Positions 11,901 to 18,685 of a DNA stretch of 36,295 nucleotides are shown piece after piece. Below the pieces are notes generated by a model that was given only the letters and a program-made list of their open reading frames with translations, had not been told where the DNA came from and did not search any database. The stretch is from Caldilineaceae bacterium (GTDB lineage Bacteria; Chloroflexota; Anaerolineae; Caldilineales; Caldilineaceae): assembly GCA_018003515.1 (NCBI GenBank), contig JAGNDO010000028.1:26834-63128 (forward strand). The letters run 5' to 3'. The position numbers and the translations under genes are program-made. How positions within the stretch are numbered: the stretch's first letter is position 1; every line of letters starts with the position of its first letter.

Positions 11901-12447
11901 CCTCTTGGATGATGGCCCGCTCTTTGGCCACATCCAGGGGCGGCACGCCTTCCGGGTTGGAGATGGCGACCAGGACTCGCAAGGGCAGTTGCACTGTTGT
12001 GGACTTGGATGGCTTGCGCACGGGGAAGTGGCGCACAAAGTCTATGTCCGGCGAGGCGGCCAGGACCATGTCTGCGGTCGAATCGTAGAGCAGTTCCCAG
12101 GGCAGGGTGACCAGTTCGGGCGCGTCCGTGTCCACGCGCAGGCGGATACGCAGGCGCTGGCCCTGGCCTTGGGTGATGGCCATGCTGGCCCGATAGAGGG
12201 CGGCGATCTGGCCGGTGAAGAGTTGGTCGAAAAATTCACCGCCCAGCCATTGCAGGATCTGGGCGTCCGTGTCCCGGTCCTCGATCTGCTCCAGGGTTTC
12301 CCGGATCTCGTCGTCGTCCGGGGTGAGCCGGGCCATGACCGCGGTCTCGGTCTCGCCGGCGGGGGACGCGATCACGGTGACGGGATAGGTCCCGTCCACA
12401 GCGCGGCCGATGAGGAGATCGAAGGTGGTGGCGGTAGATTGGGCCAT
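8986..12447 (-). CDS. CHAT protease - STAND/AAA NTPase - TPR protein
   Basis: Large (1153 residues) signalling protein. An N-terminal CHAT (caspase-like) domain covers about 80-360 with the catalytic dyad H223 in HFIGHG and C268 in LNACQS. A proline-rich linker (SPIPPPPPPATPP, 371-383) leads to a STAND-type NTPase with P-loop AGMPGVGKSA at 411-420 and Walker B-like LLCLDDFHH. Then come a winged-helix-like segment and roughly ten TPR-type helical repeats to the C-terminus. This layout (effector, switch, sensor) is that of STAND immune-type proteins, in which ligand binding to the repeats unleashes the protease; the ligand and protease substrate are unknown. It has its own promoter upstream and is transcribed with the P-domain gene. 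Confidence 0.9.
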   Translation of the reverse strand: MAQSTATTFDLLIGRAVDGTYPVTVIASPAGETETAVMARLTPDDDEIRETLEQIEDRDTDAQILQWLGGEFFDQLFTGQIAALYRASMAITQGQGQRLRIRLRVDTDAPELVTLPWELLYDSTADMVLAASPDIDFVRHFPVRKPSKSTTVQLPLRVLVAISNPEGVPPLDVAKERAIIQEAIERQKEPASMVLHVVEHATPAALADALRSFDPHIFHFIGHGINDGTQGFTVLEDETGQPALVDDRAFREIFAHGTETRLVVLNACQSATVVGSKSLNGLAPSLLQRRISAVVAMQYAVADVTATLFAREFYRSLAAGLPVDEAVSAARRAIYVEVGRESADWATPVLYLRAKDGILFELETPELSAPSPIPPPPPPATPPDFPNFVGRTLEIAEYGQMLTEQGIAVIAGMPGVGKSAVAARVVAEWAAPSRPAPPNGPKEPGRIFWHTFRPDEKVEAIVWKLAGFLAWHGRPEVWEMLQGLVLAGGQLPPTDVLLDYIFQSIKGQGYLLCLDDFHHVEGDRLWDALADRLRAQVLAGEVRLLIVSGRIPDFVKVTRHKPLTGLSVADSRLLLAQRDVTLDAAHFAKLYDRTAGNAELLTLAGDALRDSPEPDRIIDRLAASADVERFLLDQVDRDLAEDEKLVMSGIAVLLGHPGSRDAIEDVLDGQNVRRTLTLLTNRFLLREDDAHPDRTYAQHAIVQAFYYDLLSRRERRAMHARAAEWYHHEEADDLRAARHYFHAGQPEEAAKLATADVWQQINLGHSQPLGDLLAQFETRQLEPDLWLEVKLAQGKLHGFWGETEAGQGFFEDVLAQTPTPSQRVRALRGLGELLQQADPEAALDWLQQGLDLNAGADPEQEAALRIAIGTIHMWLGSFDEAAENLQAGLDLLSAGPSQLRATALENLGVAAAQGQGEMARGIALTQEALAISRRLHDHFKTAEILSTLGAYRNMAGDGDGALAELHQALALAQQIGSEKLLAAVEINLGSVGLDGDPESYAEVQGHLERGLALARKTGQSVFESIGLTNLAELMIRQEAWTTAGDYLTEAETLATALGNQLVFPVIRQGWAQIYLAQGDFQAALAEATQAVALCRETGEALELGITLRILGEAYRVNHQPQAAVTAFAESVTVLGEDYPQELARTQAKMGLDE

Positions 12448-12623
12448 AGGATGATGGGCGCGATACAGCCATAGCGGACGGGTTTGAGTCCGGGATCGGA
12501 GAGCGATTGTTTTTTGCTGATCTGGCAGAAATTAGGTGGGCGTGATCTGTCGCAGGTAGCGGGGAAAGGCGCGGGGATAGTATAGCACGCTTTCGGTCTT
12601 TGGCGAAGTGGTTTTTTTGTCAA
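12448..12623 (-). promoter_or_regulatory. Leader and promoter region of the CHAT-NTPase-TPR gene
   Basis: Minus-strand reading shows an extended -10 box TGCTATACT at 12587-12579. The spaced -35 position (12607-12602, TTCGCC) is poor, as is usual with extended -10 promoters. This gives a leader of about 125 nt with no obvious riboswitch fold. A better -35-like TTGACA near 12620 is too far away (33 nt) to pair with this -10. Confidence 0.5.
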
Positions 12624-13328
12624 TCACCACTCTTCGGCACCCACGGGCGGGCCAAAATCCTGTTCGGGGTGAAGATTCTCGTCCGTGATCCCAGCCAGCA
12701 GTGCTTCGAGTTTGGGTGAGTTTTGCGCCGCCTCCACCGCCCGCGCCTCGGTCTCCGCGTCCAAGATCTGGCGGATGGTGACGATGCGGGGATCGTCCTG
12801 GGTATATTGTTGGCCGTAGCCCAGGTTGAAGCGGTAGTCGAAGTCGGCTGGGTTGTCCCCCTGGTTGTGTTGCAGGATGGTCTCCAGCTTGTCCAACGCC
12901 TTGGCCAGCCTGGCCTCCGGGGTGAGGTTGGCCTCGTATTCGTCCCACAGCCCCAGGATTTCGTTGCGCGGGCCGTCGGGGAGGGGGGCGATCAGGGCCA
13001 GGAGATCTTGGCGCTCGTCGTGGGCCTTGGCCCCCGGTCCGCGCTGCATGGGCGCGGGGATGTCGCCGTTGAGGGCCTCGCCCAAGTCGTGGATGAGGCA
13101 TAGCTTGACCAGCCGGGCATGGTCCACCTCGGGGAAGGCGTCGGCTACGACCAATGTCCAAAGGCTCAACCGCCAAGTGTGTTCGGCCACGCTCTCCGGG
13201 CGGCCAATGGAGGTGAAACCAGAGCGCATCTGGATCTTGAGTCCCTCGGCCCGGCGCAGAAAGTCCAGGATGTCGGTCAGATTGGAACCGGTCAACAGGT
13301 CGGTTGTGGGAGGACTATTTGCCGCCAA
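12624..13328 (-). CDS. HD-domain phosphohydrolase (YfbR/HDDC2-like 5'-nucleotidase)
   Basis: Metal-dependent HD-superfamily phosphohydrolase, 234 residues; close families (HDDC2, YfbR) are 5'-deoxynucleotidases. The metal residues are visible: H50 in SVAEHTWRL, H80-D81 in LIHDLGEALNGDIP, and a later Asp around DKLETILQ. The start codon is TTG: the reading frame opens inside the last codons of the upstream MFS gene (overlap 14 nt), and GGAG sits about 9 nt before it, so translation is coupled to the carrier. The pairing suggests the carrier and phosphohydrolase act on the same compound, but which one is not shown. Confidence 0.85.
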   Translation of the reverse strand: MAANSPPTTDLLTGSNLTDILDFLRRAEGLKIQMRSGFTSIGRPESVAEHTWRLSLWTLVVADAFPEVDHARLVKLCLIHDLGEALNGDIPAPMQRGPGAKAHDERQDLLALIAPLPDGPRNEILGLWDEYEANLTPEARLAKALDKLETILQHNQGDNPADFDYRFNLGYGQQYTQDDPRIVTIRQILDAETEARAVEAAQNSPKLEALLAGITDENLHPEQDFGPPVGAEEW

Positions 13329-14529
13329 TTTGCTTTTTCTCCTTCACTTGGGACATGAAGATCCCGGCCAGGATCATAAAGACGGCGGAGAAGACGAACA
13401 TGATACGATAGCTGGCCCCGGTGAGATCGACGAGGAAACCGACGGTTTGGGGACCGGCGATGGCGGCGATGCTGGCGGCGAAGTAGTAGAGGCCGGTGTA
13501 GGCCCCCAGTTTGTCTTCACCGCCCACGTCGAAGACCATGGGCAGGGAGTTGACGTTGATCAGCGCCCAGAAGATGCCGGCCAGGACCAGCATGATGATC
13601 AACATGGTCTGGCTTTGGATAAACCAGCCGAAGACAAAGAGGCTGCTGAGGCCGATGATGCCGATCATGATGATGCGTTTGCGGCCATAACGGGTGGCGA
13701 TCAGGCCGCTGGGCACGGCGAAGACCACGAAGAGGGCGGCAAAGCCACTGGTGATCATGGCCATGCGCCCGATGTCGATGTTCAGATCAAAGCGGCCAAA
13801 GGAGGAGATCCAGGTGTCCAGGGCGTTGTAGCCCATGAACCAGCACAGGATGGCCAGCAGGATCATGAGGCCGGAGCGATCCGGGTTGGTGAGGACGGCG
13901 CGTACGTTGGCGATCAGCCCGGCCCCCCGGTCTTCTTCCTCCTTGGGTTGGGGAATTTCCGGCTCTTGGATCAGCAGAACCACCATGAGCAAGGCACCCA
14001 CCATGACCACGGCCCCAAAAATGAAGGGGGTGATGCGACCCAGGCTGTAGAGGTAGCCGCCGCCCAAAAAGGCGGCAATGGCCCCCAGACCGCCCATGAG
14101 GTTGATCACCCCGTTGGCCGTGCTGCGCTGCTCCGGCGGGAAGAGATCCCCCAGCAGGGCCACGGTGGGGGAGCGGAAGATGGCCATGCTCAGGTTGGTG
14201 AGCAGGATGGCGACCATGATCCCCGGCACGGTGCCCAGGGTGGGGACCAGCACAAAGAAGACCGCGGCCAAGGGCGCGCCCACCATGATCCAGGGCTTGC
14301 GGCGTCCCCAGCGGCTGCGGGTGCGGTCCGAGCGCTCGCCGACGAGGGGCTGCAAGAACATATTCGCATAGTTATCCCAGGTCATGATGAAACCGATCAG
14401 GGTGGCGCTGAGGGCGAAATCCTCTTTCAAAAAGACCGGCACAAAGGTGTTGAAGAGGGGCCAGATGATGCTGATCCCAAAAAAGCCAAAGCCCAGCAAA
14501 AGTGTGCGACCGTACGGGAATTTGTTCAT
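13315..14529 (-). CDS. MFS transporter, GPH/SLC45-like
   Basis: Twelve-helix secondary transporter of 404 residues in the plasma membrane. The diagnostic cytoplasmic loop between helices 2 and 3, SDRTRSRWGRRKPWI (about 63-77), is that of the GPH/SLC45 sugar-cation symporter branch of the MFS. The second half repeats the pattern with FVVFAVPSGLIATRYGRKRII. The substrate cannot be read; sugars or nucleosides are the family's usual cargo. Its 3' end overlaps the HD phosphohydrolase start by 14 nt. An octamer foldback lies just upstream of its ATG. Confidence 0.88.
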   Translation of the reverse strand: MNKFPYGRTLLLGFGFFGISIIWPLFNTFVPVFLKEDFALSATLIGFIMTWDNYANMFLQPLVGERSDRTRSRWGRRKPWIMVGAPLAAVFFVLVPTLGTVPGIMVAILLTNLSMAIFRSPTVALLGDLFPPEQRSTANGVINLMGGLGAIAAFLGGGYLYSLGRITPFIFGAVVMVGALLMVVLLIQEPEIPQPKEEEDRGAGLIANVRAVLTNPDRSGLMILLAILCWFMGYNALDTWISSFGRFDLNIDIGRMAMITSGFAALFVVFAVPSGLIATRYGRKRIIMIGIIGLSSLFVFGWFIQSQTMLIIMLVLAGIFWALINVNSLPMVFDVGGEDKLGAYTGLYYFAASIAAIAGPQTVGFLVDLTGASYRIMFVFSAVFMILAGIFMSQVKEKKQIGGK

Positions 14530-14540
14530 GGAACGCTCCA

Positions 14541-14648
14541 GGTGAAGGGGTGAACGGGTGAACGGGTGAAGGGGTGAGCGGGTGAAAGGGTGAGGCGGAG
14601 TGAACCACGTTCATCACCCCTTCACCCGTTCACCCCTTCACCCTCTCA
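14541..14648. repeat. Octamer array plus its inverted complement
   Basis: At least six 8-nt units GGTGAANG (14541 to about 14592) are followed, after a short spacer, by the complementary units CCTTCACC/CGTTCACC (14613-14645). The two halves can fold into a long hairpin. It fills the gap between the kinase-like gene and the MFS gene. The right half is the same unit as the array at 725-777. Confidence 0.85.
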
Positions 14649-15383
14649 GAAAAGATACGATTCCCACAACGACTCAAGCGTCTCCGCCAGCCGCTGGCCC
14701 AGGGCATGGCCCCGGCCGGTGGTGACGTCGTCGTGGTTGTCAAAGGCGCTGTACGGAACTCGCACGCCGTTGATGGTGACGAAATAGGGGTCTGCCGCGG
14801 TGAACTCGGCCCAGTCGCTCTCTTTGTACAGGCGGGTCAGCTTCTCGTCCGGCACCGAGTGTTCCAGGATGCTGTCTGGGCGGTCTGGGTTGGCCCGCTT
14901 GCGGTTTTTGCGCAGGGACTCTTCCCAACTGACGTCGATGTAGAGGATCGCGGCCCTGCGCAGCATCTCCACGGGGAAGTGGGCGAAGGCTTCTCGCCAG
15001 CCCCCGTGTTCGCTGCCCCGGGCGAACTCAATGATCACCGTATCGGCCCAGACCATCTGATCTTCGGGTTTGGGGGCATCCCGGCGCAGCTTGGCATATT
15101 CTTGGGCCATGCGCTCGATGAGCAGATGCCACAGGTATTTGTGGAGAAAATAGCCCTCCGCGTCCGTGTGCAGCCGGGGCTTGCCCATACGCGCCAGGAT
15201 AGCGTCCTCCTCGAACCAGGTCCACAACATGGGGAAGTCGTCGATCTCGGAAAACGCCCCGATGTGGAAACGGCGCAACCGCTCATCCACCTCCGTGCGC
15301 TTGAGATAGTCGATGATCTCACTCTTCCCCGCGGCCGGCCGGGCGACGAGGAAGATGATGTCGAATACTGGGGTTTGTTGCAT
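14646..15383 (-). CDS. P-loop kinase-like protein of unknown function
   Basis: A 245-residue soluble protein opening with a beta-strand and P-loop, FDIIFLVARPAAGKSEI. The Walker A element (A-R-P-A-A-G-K-S, 14-21) has Ala where the first Gly is usual. Later segments (VWADTVIIEFARGSEHGG; AAILYIDVSWEESLRKNRKR) resemble Walker B and lid regions of nucleoside/adenylate-type kinases. I do not recognise a named family. The lid-like RKNRKR segment favours a small-molecule kinase over a GTPase. Repeat-rich foldbacks flank it on both sides, so an operon link to either neighbour is unclear. Confidence 0.65.
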   Translation of the reverse strand: MQQTPVFDIIFLVARPAAGKSEIIDYLKRTEVDERLRRFHIGAFSEIDDFPMLWTWFEEDAILARMGKPRLHTDAEGYFLHKYLWHLLIERMAQEYAKLRRDAPKPEDQMVWADTVIIEFARGSEHGGWREAFAHFPVEMLRRAAILYIDVSWEESLRKNRKRANPDRPDSILEHSVPDEKLTRLYKESDWAEFTAADPYFVTINGVRVPYSAFDNHDDVTTGRGHALGQRLAETLESLWESYLF

Positions 15384-15406
15384 TGGGGTCTCCTTTTGGG
15401 TTGGGG

Positions 15407-15488
15407 ATTTAGAGATTGGGAGATTGGGAGATTGGGAGATTGGGCGGTTTGCTCGCCACCCAATCTCCTAATCTCCCAATCTCTAAAT
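15407..15488. repeat. AGATTGGG octamer foldback
   Basis: Four perfect AGATTGGG units (15413-15444) are followed by an inverted complementary block (15459-15488). The arms, starting ATTTAGAGATTGGG at 15407, pair over about 30 bp with one mismatch around a 14-nt loop. It lies between the M20 stop and the kinase-like start and could act as an RNA hairpin on either strand. Confidence 0.85.
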
Positions 15489-15490
15489 CT

Positions 15491-16669
15491 CTAATTCATT
15501 TCCAACAACAACGCCGTCAACAACGCCGTGCGCTCCGCCAATCGGTCGATCTCGATATGCTCGTGGTCGGCGTGGGCGCCGTGGCCGGGGCAGCCCAGAC
15601 CGTCCAGGGTGGGGACGCCGATGGCCCCGGTCAGGTTGCCGTCGGAGCCGCCGCCTGTGCCGCCTTCGGTCAAGGTCAAGCCCAGTTTTTCGCCGATGAT
15701 CTGGGCCTGGCGGAAGAGTCCTTCGGTCATGGTGCGTTCCAGCGGCGGACGGCTGGCCCCGCCGGCAAGCTGAATCTGTGCGCCGGGGACCACGGGCGTC
15801 AGCCCGCGGATGGCGGTGACAACCCGGTCCATCTCCGCGGCGGTCCAGGCCCGCAGGTCGATCATGGCTGAGGCCCCCGCTGCCACCACATTGCCCCGGC
15901 TTCCCCCGCTGACGACCCCCACGTTGACCGTCGTCCCCAACGCCAAATCAGTCAGACTGTGCAAGGCCAGGATCTGGTGGGCCAACTCCTGCACCGCGCT
16001 GATCCCCTTCTCCGGCTCCACCCCGGCATGGGCGGCCTTGCCCTGGATGGTGAGATCAAAGTGGCCGGTCCCCTTGCGGGCAGTCTTGATCACCCCGCCG
16101 GGCAGGGGCGACTCCATGACCAGCACATAGGCCGCCTTGCGGGCCTCGTCCTCGATCAGCTGCCGGGAGGTATGGCTGCCCACCTCCTCGTCCGAGGTCA
16201 TCAACACCGTGACCGGACGGGTCAGGGGCAGGTCCAGGGCATTCACCGCCCGCAGGGCCTCGGCCACCATCACCAAACTGGCCTGCATGTCAAAAATTCC
16301 CGGCCCATACGCCCGCCGCACCCCATCATCACCGGTCTCAATGCGGAAGGGGTGACTTGCCAGCGCCCCCACAGGCCAAACCGTGTCGAAATGGCAGAGG
16401 ATTAGAGCGGGCTTGGCGGCGGGGTCCACGCCATCCGGGGCAAAAGTGGCCCGCACATGGTTGCCCCTCAGCACGCCGCTGGGGTCCGGGTTTGGGTTGG
16501 AAAGGACGACCGGGTCTGCGCCCACAGCCCGATACATCTCAGCCAAATAGTTGGCGAAGAGATCCAGCCGGCCCTTGTCATCGCTGGGCGTCTCCTGCTC
16601 CACCGTGCGTTGGATGGCCTCCAACATGGCGGCGTGGCGGGATTGGAAATAGGTGATTAGGGTGTGCAT
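15491..16669 (-). CDS. M20 family metallopeptidase (CPG2/desuccinylase-like)
   Basis: Di-zinc amidohydrolase, 392 residues, probably cytoplasmic (no signal peptide). The M20 metal and catalytic residues are in place: H93 and D95 (LCHFDTVW), bridging D127 (GPGIFDMQ), E161-E162 (TSDEEVGSH), E186 (VMESP), and a C-terminal GHGAHADHEH for the last His. The GTGHFDLTIQGKAAHAG stretch begins the inserted dimerisation domain. The closest recognisable relatives are glutamate carboxypeptidase/acetyl- and succinyl-amino-acid deacylases. With an N-succinylamino-acid racemase two genes away, an N-succinyl-L-amino-acid desuccinylase role is plausible (inference). AAGGA precedes the ATG. Confidence 0.9.
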   Translation of the reverse strand: MHTLITYFQSRHAAMLEAIQRTVEQETPSDDKGRLDLFANYLAEMYRAVGADPVVLSNPNPDPSGVLRGNHVRATFAPDGVDPAAKPALILCHFDTVWPVGALASHPFRIETGDDGVRRAYGPGIFDMQASLVMVAEALRAVNALDLPLTRPVTVLMTSDEEVGSHTSRQLIEDEARKAAYVLVMESPLPGGVIKTARKGTGHFDLTIQGKAAHAGVEPEKGISAVQELAHQILALHSLTDLALGTTVNVGVVSGGSRGNVVAAGASAMIDLRAWTAAEMDRVVTAIRGLTPVVPGAQIQLAGGASRPPLERTMTEGLFRQAQIIGEKLGLTLTEGGTGGGSDGNLTGAIGVPTLDGLGCPGHGAHADHEHIEIDRLAERTALLTALLLEMN

Positions 16670-16690
16670 GGTATTCCTTGATTTTGGATT

Positions 16691-17065
16691 TTAGATTGAT
16701 GATTTTGGATTGGGGGCATTGGCGATCAGCCTTTGAATCATGGAGTCGGGTTGGAGGATTTCGCCGGTGATGGCATTCATCTGGAGTTGCCCAATCTCGT
16801 TGCGCCGTACACTTCCTGGCTTGTCGCGGCGCGGTATCGTCCGCACCACACGAAAGCGCCATTGCAGGGGATCGCCCAACACGAGTTCCGGCTCTTCGAC
16901 CAACAACAAGTGGCCCGCATTCATGGACAGCCAGACATTCGCCTTCTGCCGCGCCACCTCGGGTGCCATCACCGTAGCTTGGAGATAGACATTCACCTCA
17001 ATCGATGGTTTGGGTTGCGTGCCAACAGTGGGTAGCTGGCGGACGGGTAGGACCAGAGCAGTCAT
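16691..17065 (-). CDS. Hypothetical protein, 124 residues
   Basis: I do not recognise a family. The protein is soluble, with no signal peptide or membrane segment. The C-terminal part (IGQLQMNAITGEILQPD) resembles the strand-turn motif of PepSY-like modules, where 'G.v.vDA.TGevl' is common, but this is a weak match. It sits 21 nt before the M20 gene on the same strand, so the two probably share a transcript. A downstream-of-racemase position puts it in the amino-acid salvage cluster. Confidence 0.6.
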   Translation of the reverse strand: MTALVLPVRQLPTVGTQPKPSIEVNVYLQATVMAPEVARQKANVWLSMNAGHLLLVEEPELVLGDPLQWRFRVVRTIPRRDKPGSVRRNEIGQLQMNAITGEILQPDSMIQRLIANAPNPKSSI

Positions 17066-17211
17066 GGGTTTCTCCTGAAAGTGTAATCGTTCACGCCTTC
17101 AGCCCCCGGCCCCCGATTCTGGGGGAGGTCGTGGACAGTTCCCCCCAAAGTTGGGGGGCTAGGGGGGCGGAGGCGTAAACCAATACCTAAAAATAGACAA
17201 CAGAACTTCGG
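17066..17211. repeat. G/C-block hairpins in the racemase-hypothetical gap
   Basis: Two short palindromes: CCCCC-GATTCT-GGGGG at 17110-17125 and CCCCCCAA-AG-TTGGGGGG at 17141-17158, followed by CTAGGGGGGCGG. They lie between the racemase stop and the 124-residue gene. No long U-run follows on the minus strand, so these may attenuate or stabilise mRNA rather than terminate it. Confidence 0.6.
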
Positions 17212-18315
17212 TTAGCGAATGACTAATTCTCTCACGGTTTGAGCAGAAATGCGACCTTCGTTTGGCGTCCAGCCCAGACCCGGCGCGGCGGAGACGGCAA
17301 TGGCCCCGTTCACGGCCAGGATGGGCGGGTCCACGATGTCGGCGGCGTAGTCTTTGTCGAAGCCGCACACGTCGCCGGGGATGGTGAAGCCGGGCAAACT
17401 GGCCATGGCGATGTTGGCGGCCCGACCAATGCCATACTCGTGCATCCCGCCGCACCAGACCGGGACGCCCCGGGCATAGCAGAGATCATGGACCTTCTTG
17501 GCCTCCAACAGCCCGCCCAACCGGCTGACTTTGATGTTGATGATGCGCCCACTGTCCAGATCCAGGGCTTTGCGGGCATCCTCCGCGCTGTGGATGGACT
17601 CGTCCAAACAGATGGGCGTGCGCAGATCCCGTTGCAGGATGGCGTGGTCGATGATGTCATCGTGGGCCAGAGGCTGTTCGATCATCATCAGGTTGAACTG
17701 GTCCAACTCTTTCAGCACAGGAATATCGGCCAAGGTATACGCCGAGTTGGCATCGGCCACGATGGACAGGTCCGGGTAGCGTTCTCGCACGGCCCGGATC
17801 ACCGGCACATCCTTGCCCGGCCCGATCTTGAGCTTGATGCGCCGGTAGCCCTGGCCCGTGTAGAGGTCGATCAGTTCGAAGAGGTCGTTGATGTCCGCCT
17901 GGATGCCCAAGCTGACCCCGGAAAGAATTTCCGGTCGGGTGCCGCCCAGCATGGCGTGGAGCGGTTTGCCCTCAACTTGCCCCAGCAGATCCCAGGCCGC
18001 CATTTCAATCCCCGCCTTGGCAAAGTTGTGCCGTTTGACCAGGCGATAGCTGGCGATCAGGTCGTCGATGCCCCCCCATTCCTTGCCCAAAACCATTGGG
18101 GCCAGCACATCCCGCAGTACATGCCAACAGGTCTCGGTTGTTTCCTCGTTATAAAAGGGGGCGGACGAACAGGGGCTTTCCCCCCAGCCCACCAAGCCAT
18201 CGGCGTGCAATTTTACCAGCACATGCATGCGGTGGTTGACCGAGCTAGAGCTGATGGCAAAAGAACGCACCATCTCCTGGCGGACGATGAAGAGGTCGAT
18301 CTGGGTGATTTTCAT
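17212..18315 (-). CDS. N-succinylamino acid racemase / o-succinylbenzoate synthase family
   Basis: Enolase-superfamily enzyme, 367 residues. The active-site set is complete: the K161-x-K163 pair (KLKIGPG), metal ligands D188 (VADAN), E213 (MIEQP) and D238 (LDES), and the second base K262 (IKVSRLGG). These positions sit within one residue of the Amycolatopsis NSAR set (K163, D189, E214, D239, K263). The C-terminal GGMHEYGIGRAANIAMASL block is typical of the NSAR/OSBS group. OSBS (menC) and NSAR cannot be told apart by motifs; no other men genes are here, while a COG3375-like acyltransferase, M20 deacylase and peptide importer are, so NSAR is favoured. Divergent from the importer. Confidence 0.9.
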   Translation of the reverse strand: MKITQIDLFIVRQEMVRSFAISSSSVNHRMHVLVKLHADGLVGWGESPCSSAPFYNEETTETCWHVLRDVLAPMVLGKEWGGIDDLIASYRLVKRHNFAKAGIEMAAWDLLGQVEGKPLHAMLGGTRPEILSGVSLGIQADINDLFELIDLYTGQGYRRIKLKIGPGKDVPVIRAVRERYPDLSIVADANSAYTLADIPVLKELDQFNLMMIEQPLAHDDIIDHAILQRDLRTPICLDESIHSAEDARKALDLDSGRIINIKVSRLGGLLEAKKVHDLCYARGVPVWCGGMHEYGIGRAANIAMASLPGFTIPGDVCGFDKDYAADIVDPPILAVNGAIAVSAAPGLGWTPNEGRISAQTVRELVIR

Positions 18316-18685
18316 GGGTGGGTGACTTTCGAGTGTTGGCTCAGTTGGCAGACAGTTTTCTCATGGGAAGGAGGCGACTGTGAAGCGGCTTCAAGTCCGG
18401 TGAACAGGCTGGGAGCGCGTTCTGTGCTTTTGACATTGGGGGGCAAGTATAGTCTACTATGATAGCCTGTTGAGAGTTGTGGGGCGGACTCTCTCATCTT
18501 CGTCTCGCGCCACAGACGGTAATCCCAATTTTACGGTAGGGCCTGCAAAAGAACAACTCTGCCTATTCCCACGGGTGGACGGGCGAAATCTGTACCGGTT
18601 TAGGCTTTGTCCCCCACCCTTCCCAACTATCGAGAAGTTTTCTGTTAGGCCAAATCGCACACTCTTTCTGAAAGGAAGACAAAGT
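18316..18685. promoter_or_regulatory. Divergent, overlapping promoters of racemase and peptide importer
   Basis: Plus strand: TTGACA at 18430-18435, 17-nt spacer, TCTACT at 18453-18458. Minus strand: TCAACA at 18473-18468, 16-nt spacer, TATACT at 18451-18446. The two -10 boxes are only one base apart, and the palindrome ATAGT-CT-ACTAT (18449-18460) covers both. A regulator bound there would control both directions. The importer leader is about 220 nt and contains no small ORF or riboswitch I can recognise. Confidence 0.55.

Noticed and set aside
12853..14553. Long plus-strand frame antisense to the MFS and HD genes (566 residues)
   Set aside because: Low-complexity His/Asp/Gly composition typical of GC-rich shadow frames; the minus-strand genes have recognisable motifs.
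17212..18315. Firm menC (o-succinylbenzoate synthase) assignment
   Set aside because: Active-site residues do not separate OSBS from NSAR, and the neighbours point to amino-acid salvage rather than menaquinone synthesis.
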